Positions 9,332 to 17,875 of a stretch of 64,000 nucleotides of DNA are shown in pieces (the stretch's first letter is position 1; every line of letters begins with the position of its first letter). Made by a program: the position numbers and the translations under genes. Source of the DNA: Ruegeria sp. TM1040 (GTDB lineage Bacteria; Pseudomonadota; Alphaproteobacteria; Rhodobacterales; Rhodobacteraceae); assembly GCF_000014065.1 (NCBI RefSeq), contig NC_008044.1, positions 1,077,501 through 1,141,500 of the forward strand. The letters run 5' to 3'. The notes under the pieces are model-generated. The model made no database searches, was not told the origin of the DNA, and was given only the letters and a program-made list of their open reading frames with translations.

Positions 9332-10675
9332 TCACTCCTGTCCCATCAGCGCCGGGTCAAAGGGGTAGGTGGTCAGGTTCTCATATCCATCCTCGGTGAT
9401 CAGCACCTGATCTTCGAGCTTGATGGAAAAATCCCCTCCCACTTCGCCCACCAGCGCCTCGACGCAGAGCACCATGCCCGGCTCCAGCGGGTAGTCATAG
9501 GCGCCCTCCACCGCGTGATCCGGATAGGCCACAAGGGGCCACTCATCACAGAGCCCAACCCCATGCATCAGGCAGCCGTATTTCTGCGCCTGATACTTGG
9601 CATCAAGCACATGGGTGCCTGCGCTGAGCTCGGGGATCATCACGCCGGGTTTGAGCATCTCCATATTGGTCATGATGTGCTCATGGGCGTGCTGCATCGC
9701 ATAGATCATGTCCGGGCGCGGTTTCTCATCCCCGATCCACCAGCTGCGCGAGATGTCGACGCAGATCCCGTAGCTGCCCACAAGGTCGGTATCAAACGAG
9801 ATGATCTCGTTGCGCTGCGTGATCCGGGGGCCGCATTCCTGAAACCACGGGTTGGTGCGCGGTCCAGAGGCCAAGAGCCGCGTCTCGATCCACTCGCCGC
9901 CGCGACGGATGTTCTCGGCATGGAGCACCGCCCAGATATCATCCTCTGATGTCGTGCCGTCGCCCACATTCAGCCGTGCGAAATCCTCCATTGCGCGTAC
10001 AGCCGTCTCGCAGGCATGTGAGGCACAGCGCATGGCGAGGATCTCGTCCACACCCTTGATGGCGCGCGCCTTTTCGGTGACCTCTTCGCCTTCCATGATC
10101 TCAAAGCCTTGCGCTTCGAGCGCGCGCAGCCCGTGGAGCATGATCTTGTCCACCGCGAGGCGCTTGTTGCCACCGCCATGCTCTGCAATTAGGTTCCGGA
10201 TTTCATTGGAGAGCGCATCCGCTGCAACGTCCACCTTGTCGCCACGATCAAAATAAAACAGATCCGCGCCCGAGCGCTGTTCGCGTACCAAGGGGTTGAA
10301 CGTCGAAAGAAACGGTGAATTCTTGTAGTCCCACATCACCATGTAACCGTCCGCACACAACAGCAGGGCGCGAAACGGGTTGTGCGTGTTCCAGAGCTGC
10401 ATGTTGGTGCTGTCGGTGGCATAGCGGATGTTGAGCGGGTCAAACATCAACAGCCCGCCATAGTCCCGGTCGACAATCGCCTGCGTCAATCGCTGCCAGC
10501 GATAGCTCCGCATTGCCTCAAGGTTGGGCAGGCTGAGCCCCGCCGCCGTCCATTCCGCAAACGCCAGTTGCGTGGGGCCGATCTCGATGCGGTCATTGTC
10601 GTTGGGGGTGCCGTCGCCAAGCACAGCGCCTCGGCTGGGGTCGATCTTGCGACGATCGCGAAAATGTTCGTTCAT
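9332..10675 (-). CDS. dddP: DMSP lyase DddP (M24 peptidase fold)
   Basis: DddP cleaves dimethylsulfoniopropionate (DMSP) to dimethyl sulfide and acrylate in the cytoplasm. The 447-residue product has the M24 creatinase/aminopeptidase fold but the DddP sequence type (KIDPSRGAVLGDG, RYATDSTNMQLWNTHNPFRA, VMWDYKNSPFLS). Counted from this start, Asp295, Asp297, Asp307, His371, Glu406 and Glu421 fall exactly on the metal ligands, and Tyr366 and Asp377 on the catalytic residues, of the numbering I recall for published DddP structures. A GGGAGG five bases before the ATG at 10675 fixes the start; a GTG two codons upstream overlaps that site and is rejected. It is divergent from the DUF3445 gene. Confidence 0.93.
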   Translation of the reverse strand: MNEHFRDRRKIDPSRGAVLGDGTPNDNDRIEIGPTQLAFAEWTAAGLSLPNLEAMRSYRWQRLTQAIVDRDYGGLLMFDPLNIRYATDSTNMQLWNTHNPFRALLLCADGYMVMWDYKNSPFLSTFNPLVREQRSGADLFYFDRGDKVDVAADALSNEIRNLIAEHGGGNKRLAVDKIMLHGLRALEAQGFEIMEGEEVTEKARAIKGVDEILAMRCASHACETAVRAMEDFARLNVGDGTTSEDDIWAVLHAENIRRGGEWIETRLLASGPRTNPWFQECGPRITQRNEIISFDTDLVGSYGICVDISRSWWIGDEKPRPDMIYAMQHAHEHIMTNMEMLKPGVMIPELSAGTHVLDAKYQAQKYGCLMHGVGLCDEWPLVAYPDHAVEGAYDYPLEPGMVLCVEALVGEVGGDFSIKLEDQVLITEDGYENLTTYPFDPALMGQE

Positions 10676-10813
10676 CTGCACCTCCCTGCGGTCTCAGCTG
10701 TGGTCTCAGCGTTAGCCTGCAGGGCGCTGGGCGGGCGGGCGTTCCCAAATGCGACCTCGAAAGGGGGCATTTTGGCGAATTTGGATGGAAAATGCCGGTA
10801 CTACCCTCTGAAA

Positions 10814-10841
10814 CTGTCCAGAACTGTACAGTGGTAGACAG
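10814..10841. promoter_or_regulatory. 28-bp dyad operator between dddP and the DUF3445 gene
   Basis: A perfect 10-bp palindrome ACTGTACAGT (10823-10832) lies inside a wider inverted repeat CTGTC...GACAG (10814-10818 and 10837-10841). Both share the same centre, at 10827.5. This is the expected form of a binding site for a dimeric regulator and it lies in the 193-bp space between two divergent starts. The regulator is unknown and none is encoded next to it. Confidence 0.65.
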
Positions 10842-10868
10842 ATTTGGTCGGGCTGCTATGGCTATGCG

Positions 10869-11636
10869 ATGACTGAGATTCTCCACCGCACCCTGCCATA
10901 TCATCCGATGACACCGCGCCCGCTGCCCGGTATTGAGCCGCTTGCGCCCGAGGACTGGCTGCGCTTTGACGAGGGGTTTGCCCCCCAGATGCAGGAGCGC
11001 ACGCGTCTGTTGCGCGATCATGCGGATGCCGTGCTGGCAATGGCCCCCGAGGCGGAGCCTGCCGCACAGGAGCTGCTCGATCATGTGCTTGCAGCGCGCT
11101 ATGGCGCGGGGCGACAGGTGCAGCGGATCACGCGCCCGGATGGGATTGAGGTGGCACTCAATCGTGCCGCCCCGATGGAGACCCTGGGCCACATCGCGCA
11201 GCAGGATTTCTGTATTCTTGAAAAGCCCGAAGGCAGCACCGAGCATATCCTGACAGCCGCGGTTTTGTGTTTTCCCGCCAGTTGGACCCTCTCGGAGAAG
11301 GTCATGAAACCACTGCTGGCGATCCACGCTCCGGTGCAGGACTATGACAGCGGGATTGCACGGCGGGTGCAGCGATTGTTTGACGGTGTGCAGGCAGGTC
11401 GGCCGCTCTGGCGCTTTAATGCACTGTGGTATGCGGATCCGAGCCTGCATCAGCCACGTTTGGAACAGGATCCACGCCCAACGTCGACGCCAGAGACCCG
11501 CGCCTATCTACGCAGCGAATTGCAGTCTATTTATCGGCTGCCCCAGACCAGAGCGGTGGTGTTCTCGATCCACACGCAGGTGCTTGCCCGCGCGGATGTG
11601 CTCAGCCAGTGGGGAGACGAGAAAACCCCGCAATAG
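10869..11636 (+). CDS. DUF3445 family protein (heme-dependent oxidative N-demethylase type)
   Basis: The 255-residue protein matches the DUF3445 family. Characterised members include the catalytic subunit of the heme-dependent oxidative N-demethylase and of the bacterial dimethylamine monooxygenase. Visible blocks are RITRPDGIEVALNRAAPMETLG, AAVLCFPASWTLSEKVMKP, IHAPVQDYDSGIARRVQRLFD, and RSELQSIYRLPQTRAVVFSIHTQV, which match the family layout. The companion reductase/ferredoxin subunits that normally adjoin a catalytic subunit are absent, so electron supply and substrate are open. No clear Shine-Dalgarno precedes the ATG at 10869. The stop lies inside the terminator stem. Confidence 0.8.
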   Translation: MTEILHRTLPYHPMTPRPLPGIEPLAPEDWLRFDEGFAPQMQERTRLLRDHADAVLAMAPEAEPAAQELLDHVLAARYGAGRQVQRITRPDGIEVALNRAAPMETLGHIAQQDFCILEKPEGSTEHILTAAVLCFPASWTLSEKVMKPLLAIHAPVQDYDSGIARRVQRLFDGVQAGRPLWRFNALWYADPSLHQPRLEQDPRPTSTPETRAYLRSELQSIYRLPQTRAVVFSIHTQVLARADVLSQWGDEKTPQ

Positions 11637-11658
11637 GCTGATATTGCGGGGCTTATAT
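11626..11658. terminator. Hairpin between convergent genes, terminator of the DUF3445 gene
   Basis: Perfect 10-bp arms CCCCGCAATA and TATTGCGGGG with a six-base loop. The 5' arm contains the DUF3445 stop codon. It is preceded by AAAA (a U tract for the opposite strand), so it may serve both convergent genes. Confidence 0.7.
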
Positions 11659-11673
11659 GTCCATTTTTGCGCG

Positions 11674-12678
11674 TCAGTTGACAGCGGCGTTCAACAGTAC
11701 CGTTGATTCAAGGAACACCAACACCGCAAGCAGGGCCATCATCTGCACACTGAAACGCATGTCGCCGCCGCGAATGAAATTGACTGCCGCCGCCGTGATG
11801 CCAAGCGGGAGCGAAAACAGTGCCATGATCGCTGTCAGCACCCAGGCGCTGGCCTTGTTGGGGTTGCAATTTTCGAGCGAGAGCGCCCCGGAGACCTTCT
11901 TGTAGGTCGCAGAGAGATCCTTTTGGGCAGGGGCCCGCCGCTCAATGACCCGGTCGCAGGCCAGGGACAGGCTGCCAAAGGTCTCATCTACCGGCGCAAA
12001 CCGTGCAGCGCCTTTGGGGCATTGCGGTGCTTCGCGCGCGTCCTGCTCTGCATCGGCATTGCGCGCAGCGTAGCTGTCAAAGGCCATCACTGGCGCCATG
12101 ACGGGCGTCGCCGCAGGCCGGGCGTCCCCAATCGGGGTGGCGCTTTGGTCGTCGATGGGCAGTTGGATGTCGCAGGCCAGATCGACCCCGTCGAGGGGAG
12201 CGGTCTGCTCTTCTGATTGCGTCTCGGGCGCAAAGGCTGCCAGAAACGCGTCGCGATCCAGCATGATCCCGGTCTCCAGCCATTCTACCGTGGTTGCATC
12301 AAGCTCGGCCAGAAGGCTCTGCAGGGTGCGCGCCAGGATCATCTCGGTAAGCTCCGCATCCACATGATCGGGAAAGCGGGGCGTCAGGATCAGGTCCAGA
12401 TGGCTGCGGCAGGGGTTCCCGTCGCTCTGTCGCATGGGGTGTGGGCTGCGACGATGGCGGATGTCGACGATATAGTGGTCACATTCCAGCCGGATGCGAT
12501 GCGCCCTTTTGGTGTGAAACTGATCCACCTCATGCCCAAATTCTTCGAGCGTTTGAACAACAAGCACCGAGGCCTTTGACAGCGCCGCTTCGTCCCGCTC
12601 TCCAAACCCGAGCTTGCCGCGATAGGCCGAGGTCTGCACATTCTGTGTTGTCTGATCGAGCACCGTGAAATCCTCCAT
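11674..12678 (-). CDS. Hypothetical protein with two C-terminal membrane segments
   Basis: The 334-residue product starts MEDFTVLDQTTQNVQTSAYRG. It has a soluble N-terminal half (residues 1-150: HEVDQFHTKRAHRIRLECDHYIVDIRHRRSPHP, then LILTPRFPDHVDAELTEMILARTL), a low-complexity linker rich in Ala and Pro, and two hydrophobic helices near the C-terminus (ASAWVLTAIMALFSLPLGITAAAV and MALLAVLVFLESTVLL). The family is not recognised. The frame is open for another 65 codons upstream, but that part has no protein-like composition. The gene is preceded by a very AT-rich stretch (about 12790-12815) that could hold its promoter. No strong ribosome binding site is visible, so the start is tentative. 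Confidence 0.65.
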   Translation of the reverse strand: MEDFTVLDQTTQNVQTSAYRGKLGFGERDEAALSKASVLVVQTLEEFGHEVDQFHTKRAHRIRLECDHYIVDIRHRRSPHPMRQSDGNPCRSHLDLILTPRFPDHVDAELTEMILARTLQSLLAELDATTVEWLETGIMLDRDAFLAAFAPETQSEEQTAPLDGVDLACDIQLPIDDQSATPIGDARPAATPVMAPVMAFDSYAARNADAEQDAREAPQCPKGAARFAPVDETFGSLSLACDRVIERRAPAQKDLSATYKKVSGALSLENCNPNKASAWVLTAIMALFSLPLGITAAAVNFIRGGDMRFSVQMMALLAVLVFLESTVLLNAAVN

Positions 12679-12939
12679 CGGTTGTGGTCCAACCCAAGGT
12701 AGATTCCGAAAACGTAGAAATTTGGGCGGGAACGACAGATATATCGTCGTAAAATTCCAAGGTGCCCGTCGCTCGTCGGTTTGGCGTAAGTTACTATAAA
12801 TAATAAATATATTTCGCGGAGGTTTTGCGCGGGCGGGCAAATGCGGCAGGAACTGGACCTCTGACAGCCACATTGATGCCCAAGCCCTTACAATCTGGCG
12901 ACCTCGTCGTTGATTGTTCTTAACGCCCGGATCTCAGGC

Positions 12940-13752
12940 TCAGGAGCCGTCGATCTGCCGGCCCATGATGGCGAGGGACTGCTGGTACACGGTGGCGGCA
13001 TTCCATTGTTTGAGCACTTTGTAGTTGGGCTCGCCCTGCTGATAGCCTTTGCCCGGCCGCCAGCCTTTTTGACGCAGGAAATGCGCGGTAGAGGCGAGTG
13101 CGTCGCCCATGTCGTAGAAATCCACCCGCCCGTCGCGGTTCCAGTCCTGACCATATTTCAGTGCGTTGCCTGGCAGAAACTGCGTGTGGCCCAGCTCCCC
13201 GTGTTTCGCACCTTTGGTGGCCATCGAGATCGCACCCTGATCCACGAGCTTGAGCGCGCCGATGGCGTGGGGTTCAAAAAACTCCGAGCGGCGGCAGTCA
13301 TAGGTGAGGGTCACAATCGACGACACCACCTGACTGTCGCCCATATAATTGCCAAAGGCGGTCTCCATGCCATGAATGGCGATCAACAGCCCCGCCGGCA
13401 CGCCATATTTGCGCTCAAGCGCGGCAAAGAACTCTGCATTGCGGGCCTTGTGACGGCGGCCCTGTGCCACGATGGTTGTCGCGCCGCGCACCTGCATGAA
13501 CTTCTCAAGACTATAGCGAAAGCTCTTCTGATTGCGGTCGGCGGCGATGGTGCCGGTGGCATATCGGGTTTGCGCCAGCGCGTTGAGCCCGGCCTGACGG
13601 ACCCCGGCCCGTTTGGCCGTGCGCGCAAAATCGGCCTTCCAGGCTTCAAACCCCGCGGCGGTGTTGCCACAACTCGCGGCGCGCACGACCTCGGGGGTGG
13701 CAACGGCAAGGCAGGTCACAAGACCAAGGGCGGCGAGACGGGAAAACAGCAT
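12940..13752 (-). CDS. Lytic murein transglycosylase (MltB-like)
   Basis: The 270-residue protein has a signal peptide (MLFSRLAALGLVTCLAVATPEVVRA) and an MltB/Slt35-type catalytic domain. The catalytic Glu lies in IHGMETAFGNYMGDS, followed by SIVTLTYDCRRSEFF, the KGAKHGELGHTQFLPGNALKYG block and the DALASTAHFLRQKGW segment. These enzymes cut peptidoglycan glycan strands in the periplasm, forming 1,6-anhydro ends. It is shorter than MltB itself, as usual for the alphaproteobacterial members. It lies alone between two genes on the same strand. Confidence 0.88.
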   Translation of the reverse strand: MLFSRLAALGLVTCLAVATPEVVRAASCGNTAAGFEAWKADFARTAKRAGVRQAGLNALAQTRYATGTIAADRNQKSFRYSLEKFMQVRGATTIVAQGRRHKARNAEFFAALERKYGVPAGLLIAIHGMETAFGNYMGDSQVVSSIVTLTYDCRRSEFFEPHAIGALKLVDQGAISMATKGAKHGELGHTQFLPGNALKYGQDWNRDGRVDFYDMGDALASTAHFLRQKGWRPGKGYQQGEPNYKVLKQWNAATVYQQSLAIMGRQIDGS

Positions 13753-13839
13753 GAAAGACCCTCATTGGAAATGGCGCGGATAGGATCAACCTACGCGCCG
13801 GAGCCTCTGTTTTCATCTCTTATTTGCGGGGAGCTTTTG

Positions 13840-15102
13840 TCAGGCGGCGCCATCCTGCGTTTCAAGCGCTAGCCCATCGGCCACTGCGGTGAGGGCGCGC
13901 TCGGTCTCGATCTCGGCGGTGGGGCAGAGGTCCTGAAGGGCGGCGCGCACCGCCATCAGCAAGGCCGAACCCCCAACCATGACACACCGCGTGACCGCCT
14001 CTGGCGCCACATCGGCCAGCCGGAGTGTCTCCTTGGCCTCATCCTGGATCTCGCGCACCATCTGCGCCAGCGACGCTTCCAGCGCGGCGCGGGGCAGGGC
14101 GGCAGAAAGACCGCGTTCGATCAGGCGCAGGTCGATCTGGGCGCCCGCGTCGTCGCTGCCATTGGCACGGATTTTCCCGGCCTCCGTTGCAAAGGCCAGA
14201 TCATGCCCCAGTTCGTCTTCGAGCACCTGCACCAGACGGTTGAGCGTGGTGGGGTCTTCGGCGTTCTGCGCCAGATCCCGCGCGGCGCGGCGAGTGTCGA
14301 GACCATAGAGAAAGGGGATCATCTGCCATGTGGCAAGATCGTTGAAGATCCGATTGGGGGCGGGCAGGCTGCCCTCACCAAAGCTGTTGCGGATCATCGC
14401 CCCGCGCCCCAGATGCGGCATCACATGGTCGATGCTGATCTGGCGGTCAAAATCGGTGCCCCCCAACCGCAGGCCATGGCTGGCCAGAATACGCGTCCCG
14501 CCCGTCGCATCTTGTTCAAAGCAGGTGAAATCCGAGGTGCCGCCGCCGATGTCCACCACAAGGCCGATGCCCGGATGCGGGCGCGCCGCGCGCAAGGCGG
14601 CTTCGGGCTCATACATAAAGGTCACATCCTGAAATCCGGCCTTCTTGTAGCAATGGCGCAGGTCTTCTTCGGCGCGGGCGTTGCGGGTCTCATCCTTGGA
14701 GTGAAACTTTACCGGCCGCCCCGAGAGCGCATGGGTGAATTCCATCCGGGTTGCAGTTTCGGCGCGGGTTTTCACCTCGCGCAGGAAATGCGCGATCACA
14801 TCGGTGAAATCCATCGTCACACCACCGAGGCGACGTTTTTCATAAAGGAGCGATGTGCCAAGCAGGCTTTTCAATGCGCGCATGAAGCGGCCCTCTTCGC
14901 CCTCAATGAGCGCGCGGGTCGCGCTGCGCCCGATGCGCATCTTCTTGCTGTCGCTGTCAAAGAACACCGCCGTGGGCAGCGTTGTCTCGCCCGGTTCAAG
15001 TTCCACCAGCCAGGGCCGCCCCGCCACCGCAAGTCCCGCAGCAGAATTTGAGGTGCCAAAGTCTATGCCAAGCGTGTTGGGGGACATAGCAGGGGAGTTC
15101 AT
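13840..15102 (-). CDS. Hsp70-family ATPase protein (YegD-like)
   Basis: The 420-residue product has the actin/Hsp70 ATPase signatures: phosphate-1 LGIDFGTSNSAAG, phosphate-2 GLVVDIGGGTSDFTCF, and a C-terminal adenosine motif VMVGGSALL. At this length it lacks the substrate-binding and lid domains of DnaK, which matches the YegD group of atypical chaperones. The client is unknown. The start at 15102 has AGGAG eight bases upstream and is preferred over the Met five codons later. No dnaJ or grpE is adjacent. Confidence 0.88.
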   Translation of the reverse strand: MNSPAMSPNTLGIDFGTSNSAAGLAVAGRPWLVELEPGETTLPTAVFFDSDSKKMRIGRSATRALIEGEEGRFMRALKSLLGTSLLYEKRRLGGVTMDFTDVIAHFLREVKTRAETATRMEFTHALSGRPVKFHSKDETRNARAEEDLRHCYKKAGFQDVTFMYEPEAALRAARPHPGIGLVVDIGGGTSDFTCFEQDATGGTRILASHGLRLGGTDFDRQISIDHVMPHLGRGAMIRNSFGEGSLPAPNRIFNDLATWQMIPFLYGLDTRRAARDLAQNAEDPTTLNRLVQVLEDELGHDLAFATEAGKIRANGSDDAGAQIDLRLIERGLSAALPRAALEASLAQMVREIQDEAKETLRLADVAPEAVTRCVMVGGSALLMAVRAALQDLCPTAEIETERALTAVADGLALETQDGAA

Positions 15103-15266
15103 TGCGCGGGCTCCTGTCGGGCGATGGAACGCACCTTCCTATGGGAGACAGCATAGGGCTTCAAGAGAAGAACTCCGAACTGGATTGGGGCGATTGTATT
15201 GGGGGCTTCAAGCTCTTGTTTAGGGTGAGTGAGCCAGTAAGGTGCCGTAGATTGGGGAGAAATTTC

Positions 15267-15728
15267 ATGACTATTAAACCGGCCCAACGTTTTTTATCGA
15301 TCGCATGCTGCGTGATGCTTGCGGCCTGCGGCGAGGTGCCTGCGAGCAATCAACTGCAATTCGACAATGATGGGAATGGCCGATTCAGTGGCAGCGCGGG
15401 GTCCGACTGGACGTCTCAGGAAGTCGAAACCCAGCTTTCCGGGCTTGTATGTGGCAATGGCTCGATTGCGGACTTCAACGTCAGTGTCTTGCCCTCGGCG
15501 CCCGATTATAAGGTTTTTTCAGGGCGCTGCGCCGCAGGCGTGGTGACAGATTCGAGCACTATGCAGAACCAGCTTGTGTCGAGGCCGGCAGGGGCTTCGG
15601 GTGTCGTGCCAATTCAGAATAGGCCAGTTCCTAATGCACCTGCCCAGAATGCGACCTCGGCCCCTGTGCCGGTTCCCACGGCAGGAAACAGGGGCGGCTG
15701 GGACGGCTCGACGCCATTCGTGGACTGA
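15267..15728 (+). CDS. Small lipoprotein of unknown function
   Basis: The 153-residue protein has a lipoprotein signal peptide with lipobox LAAC (MTIKPAQRFLSIACCVMLAAC), a central region with two further cysteines (VCGNGSI, SGRCAAG) that may form a disulfide, and a Pro/Ala/Asn-rich tail ending WDGSTPFVD. The family is not recognised. The start at 15267 is chosen because GGGGAG lies eight bases upstream and the signal sequence begins there; the open frame extends back to 15102 without such features. It is convergent with glnA. Confidence 0.65.
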   Translation: MTIKPAQRFLSIACCVMLAACGEVPASNQLQFDNDGNGRFSGSAGSDWTSQEVETQLSGLVCGNGSIADFNVSVLPSAPDYKVFSGRCAAGVVTDSSTMQNQLVSRPAGASGVVPIQNRPVPNAPAQNATSAPVPVPTAGNRGGWDGSTPFVD

Positions 15729-15820
15729 CCCGGCTTGCACCCTTTGGCCTGGCGCGTCTTGCGGGCGCAACATGTCAGTGAGACGAGGATCGAGCTGAAA
15801 ACCCCGGCTGCCAGAGCATA

Positions 15821-15850
15821 GAAAAAGGGCGCCCAGATGGGGCGCCCTTT
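15821..15850 (-). terminator. Intrinsic terminator after glnA
   Basis: On the minus strand, arms AAAGGGCGCCC and GGGCGCCCTTT with a short loop are followed by a T tract, 25 bases after the glnA stop. Confidence 0.85.
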
Positions 15851-15874
15851 CCATATCAGTCCAATCTCGAGAGA

Positions 15875-17281
15875 TCAGCAGCTGTAGTACATCTGGTATT
15901 CGACCGGATGCGGGGTGTGCTCGTAGGTTTCCACCTCTTCCATCTTGAGGGCGATGTAGCCTTCGATCTGGTCTTTGGTGAACACGTCGCCCTGCAGCAG
16001 GAAGTCGTGGTCGGCCGCGAGCGACTCGAGCGCTTCGCGCAGGGAGCCACAGACGGTCGGGATGTCGGCCAGCTCTTCTGCGGGCAGGTCATAGAGGTTC
16101 TTATCCATGGCTTCGCCCGGATCGATCTTGTTCTTGATGCCGTCAAGGCCGGCCATCAGAAGCGCTGCAAACGCCAGGTAGGGGTTTGCCGCCGGATCGG
16201 GGAAGCGGGCCTCGACGCGCTTTGCCTTCGGGGATTCGGTCCACGGAATACGCACGCAGCCGGAACGGTTACGAGCGGAATACGCGCGCAGAACGGGGGC
16301 TTCAAAGCCCGGGATCAGACGCTTGTAGGAGTTGGTGGACGGGTTGGTGAAAGCATTCAGGGTTTTTGCGTGCTTCAGGATACCACCGATGAAGTACAGC
16401 GCTTCCTGCGACAGGTCCGCGTATTTGTCACCTGCAAAGAGCGGCTTGCCGTCTTTCCAGATGGACATGTTGACGTGCATGCCGGTGCCGTTGTCGCCTG
16501 CGATCGGCTTGGGCATGAAGGTCGCGGATTTGCCATAGGCGTGGGCCACGTTGTGGATCACGTATTTGTACTTCTGCAGCTCGTCGGCCTGTTTGGTCAG
16601 GCTGTCAAAGATCAGACCCAGCTCGTGCTGACAGGACGCAACCTCGTGGTGGTGCTTGTCCACTTTCATGCCCAGACGCTTCATGGTGGAGAGCATCTCG
16701 GAGCGCAGGTCCTGGGACTCGTCGACCGGGTTTACCGGGAAGTAGCCGCCTTTGACGCCCGGGCGGTGGCCCATGTTGCCGGTTTCATACTCAGCATCGG
16801 TGTTCCAGGAGGCGTCGGTTGCATCGACCTCGTAGGACACTTTGTTGATGGAGTTGGAGAAACGTACATCGTCAAACAGGAAGAATTCTGCTTCGGGGCC
16901 CATGTAGGCGACGTCACCGATGCCGGAGGCCTTGAGGTAGGCTTCTGCTTTTTCGGCAGTGCCGCGCGGGTCGCGCTCATAGGCTTCGCCGGTGTCGGGC
17001 TCGACCACGGAGCAGTGAATGCAGATGGTTTTTTCGGCGTAGAAGGGGTCGACATAGGCGGATTCGGTGTCGGGGATCAGCTTCATGTCGGAGGCTTCAA
17101 TGGATTTCCAGCCTGCGATGGAAGAGCCGTCGAACATGAAGCCCTCGTCGAGGAAGTCCTCGTCGACCTGATCCGACATCAGGGTGACGTGCTGGAGCTT
17201 GCCGCGCGGGTCGGTGAAGCGGATGTCGACATATTCTGCCTCTTCATCCTTGATCAGCTTGAGAACAGCATCTTTGCTCAT
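15875..17281 (-). CDS. glnA: Glutamine synthetase type I
   Basis: GlnA makes glutamine from glutamate, ammonia and ATP as a cytosolic dodecamer. The 468-residue protein shows the N-terminal domain block [15 protein letters not shown], the latch [11 protein letters not shown], the ATP-binding [14 protein letters not shown] motif and the metal site [12 protein letters not shown]. It also has the adenylylation segment [13 protein letters not shown], whose Tyr is the expected AMP acceptor, so activity is probably controlled by GlnE. It follows glnB by 87 bp on the same strand. Length is the family norm. Confidence 0.97.
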   Translation of the reverse strand: MSKDAVLKLIKDEEAEYVDIRFTDPRGKLQHVTLMSDQVDEDFLDEGFMFDGSSIAGWKSIEASDMKLIPDTESAYVDPFYAEKTICIHCSVVEPDTGEAYERDPRGTAEKAEAYLKASGIGDVAYMGPEAEFFLFDDVRFSNSINKVSYEVDATDASWNTDAEYETGNMGHRPGVKGGYFPVNPVDESQDLRSEMLSTMKRLGMKVDKHHHEVASCQHELGLIFDSLTKQADELQKYKYVIHNVAHAYGKSATFMPKPIAGDNGTGMHVNMSIWKDGKPLFAGDKYADLSQEALYFIGGILKHAKTLNAFTNPSTNSYKRLIPGFEAPVLRAYSARNRSGCVRIPWTESPKAKRVEARFPDPAANPYLAFAALLMAGLDGIKNKIDPGEAMDKNLYDLPAEELADIPTVCGSLREALESLAADHDFLLQGDVFTKDQIEGYIALKMEEVETYEHTPHPVEYQMYYSC

Positions 17282-17368
17282 TTGAAGTTATTCCTCCGTG
17301 AGAAACTTGGGTGTTTCGGGGTGTTCATTGTTGCCCGGCGGCACGGGGTCGCGCGCAGGGCAGACCTC

Positions 17369-17839
<471 letters not shown>

Positions 17840-17875
17840 TTAAAAAATAGGCAGAAGTGAATCGGAGGGGTGGAG

